Positions 15,207 to 22,829 of a stretch of DNA of 64,000 nt are shown piece by piece. The notes beneath the pieces are model-generated. The model ran no database searches, had not been told where the DNA came from, and worked only from the letters and a program-made list of their open reading frames with translations. Numbering within the stretch: the stretch's first letter is position 1; the number at the start of each line of letters is the position of its first letter. A program made the position numbers and the translations under genes. Origin of the DNA: Variovorax brevis (GTDB lineage Bacteria; Pseudomonadota; Gammaproteobacteria; Burkholderiales; Burkholderiaceae_C). The stretch covers positions 310,001 through 374,000 of the forward strand of contig NZ_JASZYG010000007.1 in the NCBI RefSeq assembly GCF_030317105.1, in the 5' to 3' direction.

Positions 15207-16588
15207 CGCTCGCTTTCTGCGGACTTGAGCGCCTCCAGGAAGGTGTTGCGCCACCAGTGCACGTCGTGCTGGCGAATGCGCGTGAGGAGCTTTTGATGGC
15301 GCAACCGGCGCTCCTCGATCGGCATGCGCAGGGCGTGCTGCACGGTCTCTGCGGTGCCGTGCGTGTCGTAGGGGTTCACCAAAAGCGCTTCCTTCAGCTG
15401 CTCGGCCGCGCCCGCGAATCGTGAGAGCACGAGCACGCCCGGGTCTGCCGGATCCTGTGCGGCGATGTATTCCTTGGCGACCAGGTTCATGCCGTCGCGC
15501 AGCGGCGTCACCAGCCCCACGGCGGCGGCGCGGCACAGGCCGGGCACGCGTTTGCGCGCGACCATGCGGTGGATGTAGCGCACGGGCATCCAGTCGAGTT
15601 CGCCGTAGTCGCCGTTGATGGCGCCACACAGCGATTCCAGTTCGCGTCGAATGTCGGCGTAGGCGTCGACCGTCTCGCGCGTGGGCGATGCAATCTGGAT
15701 CAGCGTGGCGCTGCGCCGGTTCTCGGGATAGTTGGCCAGCAGTTCGCGAAAGGCCCGCACGCGCTGCGGGATGCCCTTGGAATAGTCCAGCCGGTCGATG
15801 CCCAGCAGCAAACGTCGGCTCGAATACTCGCGCTTCATCGTCTCGTACATGTCGCGCGCTTCCTTGGCGTGCGTGAGCGCGGCGAACTCGTCAACGTCGA
15901 TGCCGATGGGAAAGGCGCCCGCGCGCACCGTGTGGCCGTAGGCGCGATACAGGTCCTGGCCCACCACCTCGCCATGCGCTTCGTTGCGCACGTAGTGCTC
16001 GAAGTGCTGCACGTCCTGCTTCGCCTGGAAGCCGATCAGGTCATAAGCGAACAACGAGCGCATCAGCCAGTCGTGCTGCGGGATCGCCGCGATGATGATC
16101 TGCGGCGGCAGCGGGATGTGCAGGAAGAAACCGATTCGGTTCTTGCAGCCCATCGCGCGCAACTCGGCCGCGAGCGGAATCAGGTGGTAGTCGTGGATCC
16201 AGATGATGTCGTCTTCTTTCAGCAGCGGCATCAGCTTGCGCGCGAACAACTGGTTCACGCGCCGATAGCCGCCGATGAATCCGGCGTCGAAGTGCGCCAG
16301 GTCGAGGCGGTTGTGAAACACTGGCCATAGCACGTCATTGCTGTAGCCCAGGTAGTAGCTGTCGTGGTCGTCGCGGCTCAGGTCGATGGTGGCCAGCGTT
16401 ACCTTGCCGGCCTGCTGCTTGTGCAATTCACCTTCGCCGGTCGGGCCGTCCTGCACGATGGTGCCGCTCCAGCCAAACCACAGGCCGCCGCTTTGCTGCA
16501 GCGATTCGCCCAGTGCGACGGCCAATCCACCGGCCGCCGGCTTTCGTGGGTCCGCGAGGCGGTTGGAGACAACAACCAGCCGACTCAT
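15203..16588 (-). CDS. otsA: Trehalose-6-phosphate synthase OtsA
   Basis: A 461-residue GT20 glycosyltransferase that joins glucose from UDP-glucose to glucose-6-phosphate. Family blocks are visible: LVVVSNRLADPRK at the start (NR-type phosphate loop), WIHDYHLIPLA, GIDRLDYSKGIPQR for the substrate-binding site, and TPLRDGMNLVAKEY near residue 360. Length is typical for the single-domain bacterial enzyme. It is the third gene of a leftward otsB/GH15/otsA operon, separated from the GH15 gene by a GC-rich repeat. It belongs to osmoprotectant synthesis in the cytoplasm. Confidence 0.95.
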   Translation of the reverse strand: MSRLVVVSNRLADPRKPAAGGLAVALGESLQQSGGLWFGWSGTIVQDGPTGEGELHKQQAGKVTLATIDLSRDDHDSYYLGYSNDVLWPVFHNRLDLAHFDAGFIGGYRRVNQLFARKLMPLLKEDDIIWIHDYHLIPLAAELRAMGCKNRIGFFLHIPLPPQIIIAAIPQHDWLMRSLFAYDLIGFQAKQDVQHFEHYVRNEAHGEVVGQDLYRAYGHTVRAGAFPIGIDVDEFAALTHAKEARDMYETMKREYSSRRLLLGIDRLDYSKGIPQRVRAFRELLANYPENRRSATLIQIASPTRETVDAYADIRRELESLCGAINGDYGELDWMPVRYIHRMVARKRVPGLCRAAAVGLVTPLRDGMNLVAKEYIAAQDPADPGVLVLSRFAGAAEQLKEALLVNPYDTHGTAETVQHALRMPIEERRLRHQKLLTRIRQHDVHWWRNTFLEALKSAESER

Positions 16589-16611
16589 GCAGGACCTCTG
16601 CGGCCGCCGCC

Positions 16612-16689
16612 GGGCCGCCCCAAGGCGAGCCGCGCCTCCCCCTCGGGGGGTGGAGTTACAGGAGCGCAGCGAGTGAAAAGCCGGGGGGC
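16612..16689. repeat. GC-rich intergenic repeat, variant copy
   Basis: A 78-base element between the GH15 and otsA genes. It begins GGGCCGCCCC, has a central CCCCCTCGGGGGG hairpin-like core, and ends in GAGTGAAAAGCCGGGGGGC. The same architecture (GGGCCGCCCC, CGCGCC, CCCTCGGGGGG, GAAGTG/GAGTG, a final GGGGGC) occurs in the two 87-base units at 45182-45355, so these are members of one dispersed family. Repeats of this design are common between genes in Comamonadaceae. Any role in mRNA structure is unproven. Confidence 0.7.
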
Positions 16690-16691
16690 CT

Positions 16692-18614
16692 TCATATTGC
16701 CGTGTCCCAGGGGGCGGACAGGCGCACGGCTGCGTTGATGATGCCGACCATCGAATAGGTTTGGGGGAAGTTGCCCCACATCTCGCCCGTCACCGGATGT
16801 GTGTCCTCTGACAACAGGCCCAGTGGGTTGCGCGCCGCGAGCATGGTTTCGAAAATCTGCCGGGCCTCGGCCTTGCGTCCGATCTTGGACAGCGCGTCGA
16901 TGCGCCAGAAGGTGCAGATGTTGAAGGCCGTCTCGGGCTTGCCGAAGTCGTCGGGCGCTTCGTAGCGGCGCATGTAGGGGCCGTCGCACAGCGACTTTTC
17001 CATGGCGTCGACGGTGGAGATGAAGCGCGGGTCGCGCGCCTCGATGATGCCCACCTCCACCATCAGCAGGATGCTGGCATCGAGTTCATGGCCGCCGAAG
17101 CTTTCTGCAAAAGCCTGCCGTTCCTCGCACCAGGACTTCTCCAGGATTTCCTCGCGCATGCGGGCGGCGTGGCCATGCCAGTAAGCGGCGCGTTCGGGCT
17201 GGCCGATGGTGCGGGCAATCTTGGCGAGCCGATCGCACGCGGCCCAACTCATCAGTGCGGAACTCGTGTGCACGCGGGCGCGCGTGCGCAACTCCCACAT
17301 GCCGGCATCCGGCGTGCCGTAGACGCGGATCGCGTGCTCGCCCACCCGCTCCAGATGCGGAAACTCTGCAGCGCCAGCGCGCCGCAGCAAGCGGTGGTCG
17401 TGGAAGGCCTGCGCCGAGCCCAGCACGATGTTGCCGTACACGTCGTGCTGGAAATGCTCCTGCGCCTGGTTGCCCACACGCACCGGCCCCATGCCGCGGT
17501 AGCCACTGAGGCCTTCGACGAAGGACTCCGGCAACTGGCCCTCCAGCCCGATGCCGTACAGCGGCTGGATATGGTCGCCGTGCGAGCCGATCACGATGTT
17601 GCTCAACCATCGCAGGTAGTCTTCCATCGTGCCGACTTCCGACAGGCTGTTGAGGGCGCGCACCACAAAGAAGGCGTCGCGCAACCAGCAGTATCGGTAG
17701 TCCCAGTTGCGCTGGCTGCCCGGCGCTTCGGGAATGCTGGTGGTCATCGCCGCGACGATGGCGCCCGTGTCCTCGTAGAGCGACATCTTCAGGGTGATGG
17801 CGGCGCGGATCACCGCATCCTGCCACTCGAAGGGAATGGCCAGTCGCTTGCTCCAGGTGCGCCAATAGGACAGCGTTTCCTGCTCGAAGTGGCGCGCCGT
17901 GTCGGCAATGCCGTCGGTCAGGGTTTCGTCCACGCCGAAGATGAAGTTGTATTCGCGTGTGACCACGAAGGGCTGGCGCCCCAGGATGTACGAGACCGAC
18001 GCGTCGGTGTTCAGGCGCAGCGTGAAGTCCGGGCCCACGTAGCGGATGTGATTGCTCCCGCGCGTCAGCGTCGGCTCGAACTCGCCCCACTGGAAGCGCG
18101 GGTCCAGCGCGACGCGGATGCGTGGCGCGCCCGAGATGGCCTTGACCCGACGCACGATGGTCAGCGGCCGGAAGTAGCGCGAGCGGGAATAAAAGCGCGG
18201 CGCGAAATCCGTGATCTCGATGCCCTGGCCTGCGCTGTCGAAAAGACGGGTGCGCAACACGGCGGTGTTGGGCTCGTAGCGCTGTTCCGAGGAAGCGAAG
18301 TCCTCGAGTTCGATCGCCCAGGCGCTGGCCTTGTCGCCATCGTGCAGCAAGGCATTGAACACGGGCTCGCCGTCAAAGCGGGGCAGGCAGGACCACACGA
18401 TGCGCCCGCGCTGGTCGACCAATGCGCTGAAGGCGCAGTTGCCAATCACGCCCAGCGAGAGCGACGCCGCAGCCGGCGGCGGGAAATTCCCGCGTGCGAC
18501 CGGCTTGGCCAGCGCCGAGTCATCGACGGATTCACTGTGTTCGGGGCCGGCGGCGGCCGCGAGGGCTTCGCCGGCGCGGGTGTCGGATTCCTTCAGCGCT
18601 TCAGTCATACCCAA
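16692..18614 (-). CDS. Glycoside hydrolase family 15 protein (probable trehalase or glucoamylase)
   Basis: A 640-residue GH15 enzyme with an N-terminal beta-sandwich (from about residue 50, LGVIGNCAFSALVDQRGRIV) and a C-terminal (alpha/alpha)6 barrel. The signature NWDYRYCWLRDA is near residue 302, DAGMWELR carries the likely general acid Glu, and LLSEDTHPVTGEMWGNFPQT carries the second carboxylate. GH15 includes glucoamylases and, in mycobacteria, trehalases. The position between otsB and otsA favours a trehalose-related substrate, so trehalase is my preferred inference. The first 45 residues are disordered and Ala/Glu-rich. No signal peptide, so cytosolic. Confidence 0.85.
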   Translation of the reverse strand: MGMTEALKESDTRAGEALAAAAGPEHSESVDDSALAKPVARGNFPPPAAASLSLGVIGNCAFSALVDQRGRIVWSCLPRFDGEPVFNALLHDGDKASAWAIELEDFASSEQRYEPNTAVLRTRLFDSAGQGIEITDFAPRFYSRSRYFRPLTIVRRVKAISGAPRIRVALDPRFQWGEFEPTLTRGSNHIRYVGPDFTLRLNTDASVSYILGRQPFVVTREYNFIFGVDETLTDGIADTARHFEQETLSYWRTWSKRLAIPFEWQDAVIRAAITLKMSLYEDTGAIVAAMTTSIPEAPGSQRNWDYRYCWLRDAFFVVRALNSLSEVGTMEDYLRWLSNIVIGSHGDHIQPLYGIGLEGQLPESFVEGLSGYRGMGPVRVGNQAQEHFQHDVYGNIVLGSAQAFHDHRLLRRAGAAEFPHLERVGEHAIRVYGTPDAGMWELRTRARVHTSSALMSWAACDRLAKIARTIGQPERAAYWHGHAARMREEILEKSWCEERQAFAESFGGHELDASILLMVEVGIIEARDPRFISTVDAMEKSLCDGPYMRRYEAPDDFGKPETAFNICTFWRIDALSKIGRKAEARQIFETMLAARNPLGLLSEDTHPVTGEMWGNFPQTYSMVGIINAAVRLSAPWDTAI

Positions 18615-18623
18615 CTCCTCGGA

Positions 18624-19364
18624 CTATTTCTTGTTCATCTGAATTTGCTTCTGCGCCGCCGCCAGCCACTCGAACACCGCCAATGGCGAATCGAGGCGAT
18701 GGCGCGCCAGGCTCGGCCCCGTGCCCACCTTGATGGCAATGCCGCCGCGTGGCTGCACCACCGCAAAACCGCTTTCGTCGGTGGTGTCGTCGCCTGCGAA
18801 CACCGGAACGCGGCCCACGAAGGGCGCTTCGTGCATGAACGCGTCGATGGCGACGCCCTTGTTGATGCCCGCGGGCTTGACCTCGAACACCGACTTGCCA
18901 TGCAGCAACTCGAACTGCGGCTGGTTGGCGATGACGCGCGTCAGCGCGTCGCGGCACAGCCCTTCCAGGTCCGGCGCGCGCCGGTAGTGCAGCGCGACGG
19001 CGGCGTGCTTGCGTTCGACCAGCAGGTCAGGGTGTTCGCCGGCCAGGTGGTTGGCGGCGTCGAGCACTGCCAGAAGATCGGGCGCGCGGTGTTCACGCAT
19101 TTCGCCGGTCGGGTCGCGTCGCTGCACGCCATGTTCGCCTGCGGCCGGCAGCCGCAAGGGCGCGAGAAAGCGGTCGAGCACGTCGATCTGCCGCCCGGAG
19201 ACGACCGCCAGCGCGCCGTCCAGCCACTCGTGAAGATCGGTCAAAAGGCCCACAAGGCCCTGCGGTACCTCGATGGCCTCAGGCGTCTCGGCGATGCCGA
19301 CCAGCGTGCCGTCGAAATCGAGGAACAGTGCGGCGTCGGGAGTGAGGCGAGGAGGCGACTGCAT
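18624..19364 (-). CDS. otsB: Trehalose-6-phosphate phosphatase OtsB
   Basis: A 246-residue HAD-superfamily phosphatase that removes phosphate from trehalose-6-phosphate. Motif I is LFLDFDGTLVGIA, with the two Asp near residues 15 and 17. Motif II lies in AVVSGRQID, and later blocks are EVKPAGINKG and VFAGDDTTDESGF, the usual OtsB acid motif. The start is the ATG at 19364. It is the first gene of the leftward trehalose operon, nine bases before the GH15 gene, which argues for one transcript. Cytosolic. Confidence 0.94.
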   Translation of the reverse strand: MQSPPRLTPDAALFLDFDGTLVGIAETPEAIEVPQGLVGLLTDLHEWLDGALAVVSGRQIDVLDRFLAPLRLPAAGEHGVQRRDPTGEMREHRAPDLLAVLDAANHLAGEHPDLLVERKHAAVALHYRRAPDLEGLCRDALTRVIANQPQFELLHGKSVFEVKPAGINKGVAIDAFMHEAPFVGRVPVFAGDDTTDESGFAVVQPRGGIAIKVGTGPSLARHRLDSPLAVFEWLAAAQKQIQMNKK

Positions 19365-19424
19365 CGTGAAAGACCTTAGCAGAGTCGTGTGATGCCATAC
19401 GTCGGCCAATGCCGTCAATTGCGC

Positions 19425-20591
19425 TCACGGCCGGGTCGACGACAGCGCATGCAAAACGGCAGCCGTCCGTGCGCGATGGATGGCTGCGCCGATTTCCGGT
19501 CCCTTCGCACCGCTTTGCTGCGCGGCCAGTGCGATGGGTTCGGTGGCCACATCTTGCGCCGCACGCAACGCGGCTTGCAAGCGTTCGCGCGGCGGGTAGT
19601 GACTGGACGCATCTTTTGAGGCGGCGCGCGCGATGCATGCGCAGGCCAGCAGAGTCTCGTCGAAGCGTTCAGGCTTGCGGATGGCGTCGCAGCGCTCCAG
19701 CAGGCGCATGAGCTCGCTGGCCTCGAAATCGCCGCTGCGGTCGATGTGGCCGTGCTCGCGCGAAACCACCTCGGCCAGTTCACGGACCTCGACCGGCACG
19801 CGCCATCGCTCGCACAGCGCGTGCAGGGGCTTGGTGTGCAGGCGGTGGACGAGGCAGGCGAAGCGCACGGCCAGCGATGTGCCCATGTGCGCGGCCATGT
19901 CGATCACTTGCATCAACGCGGTGTCGGCATCGATTTCGGGCAGCATCACACCGAGCGCGCCGCAGTCAACCAGCACATCGAACATGCGCGAGGGCTGGGC
20001 TTCCATCAGTCCGCGGGACAGTTCTTGCCACACGCGCTCTGCCACCAATGCGTCAATCTCGCCGTCCTTGACGATTTCACGCATCAAATTCCGTGTCTCG
20101 GCGGCGACAGAAAAATCTGTAAAACGTGCCGCAAAACGTGCCACGCGCAGGATCCGGACGGGGTCTTCGCGGAACGCGTCGGTGACGTGCCTGAGAACTT
20201 TGTTCTGAATGTCCCGTCGGCCGTGAAACGGGTCGATCAGGTCTTCGGATTTGAACGCTCCATCGCCCAGGGCCGTTGCCAGTGCTTCGGGAAGTGCTAT
20301 CGAATTGATAGTAAGGTCGCGGCGGCTCAGGTCCTGTTCCAGCGTCACGTCCGGTGCGGCGTGAATGGTGAAGCCCCGGTAGCCCGGCGCGCTCTTTCGT
20401 TCGGTGCGCGCCAGCGCGTATTCCTCGTGCGTCTGCGGATGCAAAAAGACGGGAAAATCTCTTCCTACCGGCAAGAATCCTTGCGAGATCATTTCTTGGG
20501 GGGTGGCGCCGACCACGACCCAGTCCCGATCCATGCCCGACAAGCCGAGCAATCGGTCACGCACTGCGCCGCCAACGAGGAAGGTTTGCAT
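19425..20591 (-). CDS. cca: tRNA CCA-adding nucleotidyltransferase with degenerate HD domain
   Basis: A 388-residue class II CCA enzyme that adds or repairs the 3' CCA of tRNA. The head domain is intact: QTFLVGGAVRDRLLG at the start, MDRDWVV with the catalytic Asp pair, and DLSRRDLTINSIA further on, plus VARFAARF in the neck. E. coli Cca is longer and has a metal-dependent HD phosphohydrolase domain with HD and HHGHG motifs. Here the equivalent of its CHDLGKG reads VHRLHTK and the HHGHG segment is missing, so the HD activity is probably lost. The start is the ATG at 20591, where family similarity begins. Confidence 0.93.
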   Translation of the reverse strand: MQTFLVGGAVRDRLLGLSGMDRDWVVVGATPQEMISQGFLPVGRDFPVFLHPQTHEEYALARTERKSAPGYRGFTIHAAPDVTLEQDLSRRDLTINSIALPEALATALGDGAFKSEDLIDPFHGRRDIQNKVLRHVTDAFREDPVRILRVARFAARFTDFSVAAETRNLMREIVKDGEIDALVAERVWQELSRGLMEAQPSRMFDVLVDCGALGVMLPEIDADTALMQVIDMAAHMGTSLAVRFACLVHRLHTKPLHALCERWRVPVEVRELAEVVSREHGHIDRSGDFEASELMRLLERCDAIRKPERFDETLLACACIARAASKDASSHYPPRERLQAALRAAQDVATEPIALAAQQSGAKGPEIGAAIHRARTAAVLHALSSTRP

Positions 20592-20707
20592 GCGATGAGA
20601 GTTTAGGGGTGCTGCCCCTTCGGTAGCCGGTTTTCCCCACGAGAGCGCGAGCGCAGGCTTTTTGGACCTGTCGCAATCGCCATTTTCAACAACGGAGTTT
20701 CTTCTCG

Positions 20708-21442
20708 ATGAAAAAGAGTTTTGTAGCGCTGGCTGCCTTGGCCGCGCTGGGTTCAGGGAGCGCGTTCGCGCAAAAGGCGGGTGACTGGGTCGTTGGCGGA
20801 GGCTGGCTGCACATGGCACCGCAAGATTCGAGCGAGCCGCTGACCGTCACGTCGCCGGTGCACAGGGTCGTGCCGGATTCGGGCGCCAGCGTCACCGATT
20901 CCGACACGCTGGGCCTGACCGCAACGTACTTCATCGACGGCAACTGGGCCGTTGAAGGCGTGGTGGGCATTCCGCCGAAGTTCGAGCTCAACGGCGAAGG
21001 CTCGCTGGCGCGCGTCGGCGAGCTGGGCACGGCCCGGCAGTGGAGCCCGACCCTGTTGGGCAAGTACTACTTCGGCAGCGGCCAGGATGCATTCCGCCCC
21101 TACGTTGGCCTTGGCGCCACCTATGTCTGGTACAGCGACGTGCAACTGTCCCAGGGCCTGCAGAACACGCTGGGCGGCCTGGCCAGCCAGATCGCACAGC
21201 GTCCGCTCGCCACCGTCACGACCGCCAAGCTGGACAGCAAGCTGGCTCCGGTGGTGAACATCGGCGCCGCCTACCAGTTCGACGCGCACTGGGGCGTGTC
21301 GTTCTCGGTCTCCTACATTCCGTTGAAGACCACGGCCAAGCTGACGACGACCACCACCACGGGCGTGCCGGTCGCAACCAGCGAAGCGAAACTGAAGCTC
21401 AACCCGATCGTGCCGTTCCTGGCCGTGACCTACCGCTTCTGA
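20708..21442 (+). CDS. ompW: OmpW family outer membrane protein
   Basis: A 244-residue protein with a signal peptide (KKSFVALAALAALGSGSAFA) and an eight-stranded barrel like OmpW. It contains AGDWVVGGGWLHMAP after the signal, LTATYFIDGNWAVEGVVG, TLLGKYYFGSGQ, FRPYVGLGATYVWY and the terminal PIVPFLAVTYRF with a C-terminal Phe for BAM recognition. OmpW proteins are small porin-like channels for hydrophobic molecules. A short low-complexity Thr stretch (residues near 218-225) may be an extracellular loop. It stands alone between cca and a convergent GST gene. Confidence 0.92.
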   Translation: MKKSFVALAALAALGSGSAFAQKAGDWVVGGGWLHMAPQDSSEPLTVTSPVHRVVPDSGASVTDSDTLGLTATYFIDGNWAVEGVVGIPPKFELNGEGSLARVGELGTARQWSPTLLGKYYFGSGQDAFRPYVGLGATYVWYSDVQLSQGLQNTLGGLASQIAQRPLATVTTAKLDSKLAPVVNIGAAYQFDAHWGVSFSVSYIPLKTTAKLTTTTTTGVPVATSEAKLKLNPIVPFLAVTYRF

Positions 21443-21467
21443 TGCGGTAGTGACGAGCCTTGCCGCC

Positions 21468-21492
21468 CGCGCTGCTGCTGCTGCTCAGCGCG
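21468..21492. terminator. Possible hairpin between convergent ompW and GST genes
   Basis: Perfect 7-bp arms CGCGCTG and CAGCGCG around an 11-base loop of CTG repeats, overlapping the stop of the leftward GST gene. It could serve both convergent genes, but there is no T run on either side, so the call is weak. Confidence 0.25.
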
Positions 21493-22183
21493 CGAGCCGG
21501 TAGGGCTCTTCGAACTCCCGGAAGTCCTTCTCGGCCAGCGCGGCATCGATCCACGCCTTGACGCCGGGCAATGCCTGCAGGCGCTGCATGTAAGCCGTGA
21601 TCTCGGCCGGAACCGGCAGGGCAAAGCGCGTAAGGCGGATCATCACCGGGGCGTAGTAGGCGTCGGCAATGGTGAAGCGCCCGAAGAGCATGCCGTCGGC
21701 ATGGCTCGAAGCATTGGCCGCCAGCAATTCACTCCACATCTGGACGATGCGTGCCACGTCGGCGCGCACGGCGGCGTTGTCGCGCCAGATCAATGCGCCT
21801 TGGTGCGCCAGATCCGCCTCGACGTTCATGGCGCAGGCGCTGCGCAATGCGCCAAAGCCGGCATGCATCTCGGCGCAGATGCTGCGGGCGCGTGCGCGCT
21901 GCGCGACGTCGGTGGGCCACAACTGCTTGTCCGCGCAGCTTTCCGCGAGGTGTTCAGCGATGGCGAGCGTGTCCCAGATCACGAGGTCGCCATCCACCAG
22001 CACCGGCACCGAGCCGGTCGGGCTCCCGATGGCCGCCATCGTGCGCTTGAAGCTCGAATCCGCGTCGAAGGAGTCGAAGCGCACCGTCACTTCCTCGAAG
22101 TCGATGCCGGCTTGCTTCATCAGCACCCAGGGGCGCATGGACCAGGACGAGTAATTCTTGTTGCCGACGTAGAGCTTTCGCAT
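21485..22183 (-). CDS. Glutathione S-transferase
   Basis: A 232-residue GST whose N-terminal thioredoxin-like half starts KLYVGNKNYSSWSMRPWVLM, with SxxSxR in the position of the catalytic Ser, then SVPVLVDGDLVIWDTLAIAE, where the VPVL and DTLAI blocks make the GSH site. The C-terminal part is all-helical and ends near EFEEPYRLAR. The family resembles small-molecule GSTs of the beta or theta-like type; the electrophile substrate is not predictable. Cytosolic. It is followed downstream by the MgtC-type gene in the same direction. Confidence 0.88.
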   Translation of the reverse strand: MRKLYVGNKNYSSWSMRPWVLMKQAGIDFEEVTVRFDSFDADSSFKRTMAAIGSPTGSVPVLVDGDLVIWDTLAIAEHLAESCADKQLWPTDVAQRARARSICAEMHAGFGALRSACAMNVEADLAHQGALIWRDNAAVRADVARIVQMWSELLAANASSHADGMLFGRFTIADAYYAPVMIRLTRFALPVPAEITAYMQRLQALPGVKAWIDAALAEKDFREFEEPYRLAR

Positions 22184-22289
22184 GGCACAGTTCTTTCGAA
22201 AAAAGACAAGGACAGCCTGCGATGCTATCGGCGTCGTGCCCGCGCCGTCATGACGAAATCAGGGCGAATTGATGCGCGCGCAGCGCTCG

Positions 22290-22829
22290 TCAGCGCTTCG
22301 GATCGCCGCTGTGGTCGTCGTCTGTCTTGCGCGGCTGACCCAGCATGGCTCGCAGTCCGTCCGAGATGGCGGGCACCAGCGCCAGAACGGCCAGCGCCAG
22401 CAGCGCGCTGACAATGGCCGTGACCTCGCGGCCCAACCCGCACGCCAGGCCGATGGCCGCCGTCATCCACAGGCCGGCGGCAGTGGTCAGGCCTTGCACG
22501 CTTTGTTCGTCCTTGCCGTGCTTGAGGATGGCGCCCGCACAAAGGAAGCCCACGCCGGCCACCAGTCCCTGGATGACGCGGCTCATGTCGGCCGGCTGGA
22601 TGCCGGCCTGCTGCGGCACGAGCACGAAGAGGGCCGAGCCGATGGCCACCAGCATGTGGGTGCGCGTGCCCGCCGCCTTGCCTTGCGTCTCACGCTCGAA
22701 GCCCAGCGCGAAGCCGAGCACGGCCGCGAGCAGCAGGCGCAACACGATACGCGTGAGCTGGGCGACATCGCCCACGTCGGAGAACTCGCTGGCGACCGTC
22801 TCGGCGACGGCGTTCCACCCACTGCTCAA
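22290..22829 (-). CDS. MgtC/SapB family membrane protein
   Basis: A 179-residue protein with the MgtC core: LRLLLAAVLGFALGFERE, then THMLVAIGSALFVLVP and the most conserved GLVAGVGFLCAGAILKHG, followed by two more hydrophobic segments. It lacks the C-terminal ACT-like domain found in virulence-associated MgtC. I use TTG at 22829 as the start: the preceding gene's stop overlaps it (TTGA), an AAGGA-like sequence lies about eight bases upstream, and similarity starts at once. It may protect against magnesium starvation or acid stress, as in relatives. Located in the inner membrane. Confidence 0.82.
   Translation of the reverse strand: MSSGWNAVAETVASEFSDVGDVAQLTRIVLRLLLAAVLGFALGFERETQGKAAGTRTHMLVAIGSALFVLVPQQAGIQPADMSRVIQGLVAGVGFLCAGAILKHGKDEQSVQGLTTAAGLWMTAAIGLACGLGREVTAIVSALLALAVLALVPAISDGLRAMLGQPRKTDDDHSGDPKR

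Noticed and set aside
17088..19379. Rightward 763-codon open frame opposite the GH15 and otsB genes
   Set aside because: It is antisense to two well-recognised genes, its translation is Arg/Ala/Gln-rich without any family motif, and high GC makes long opposite-strand frames common.
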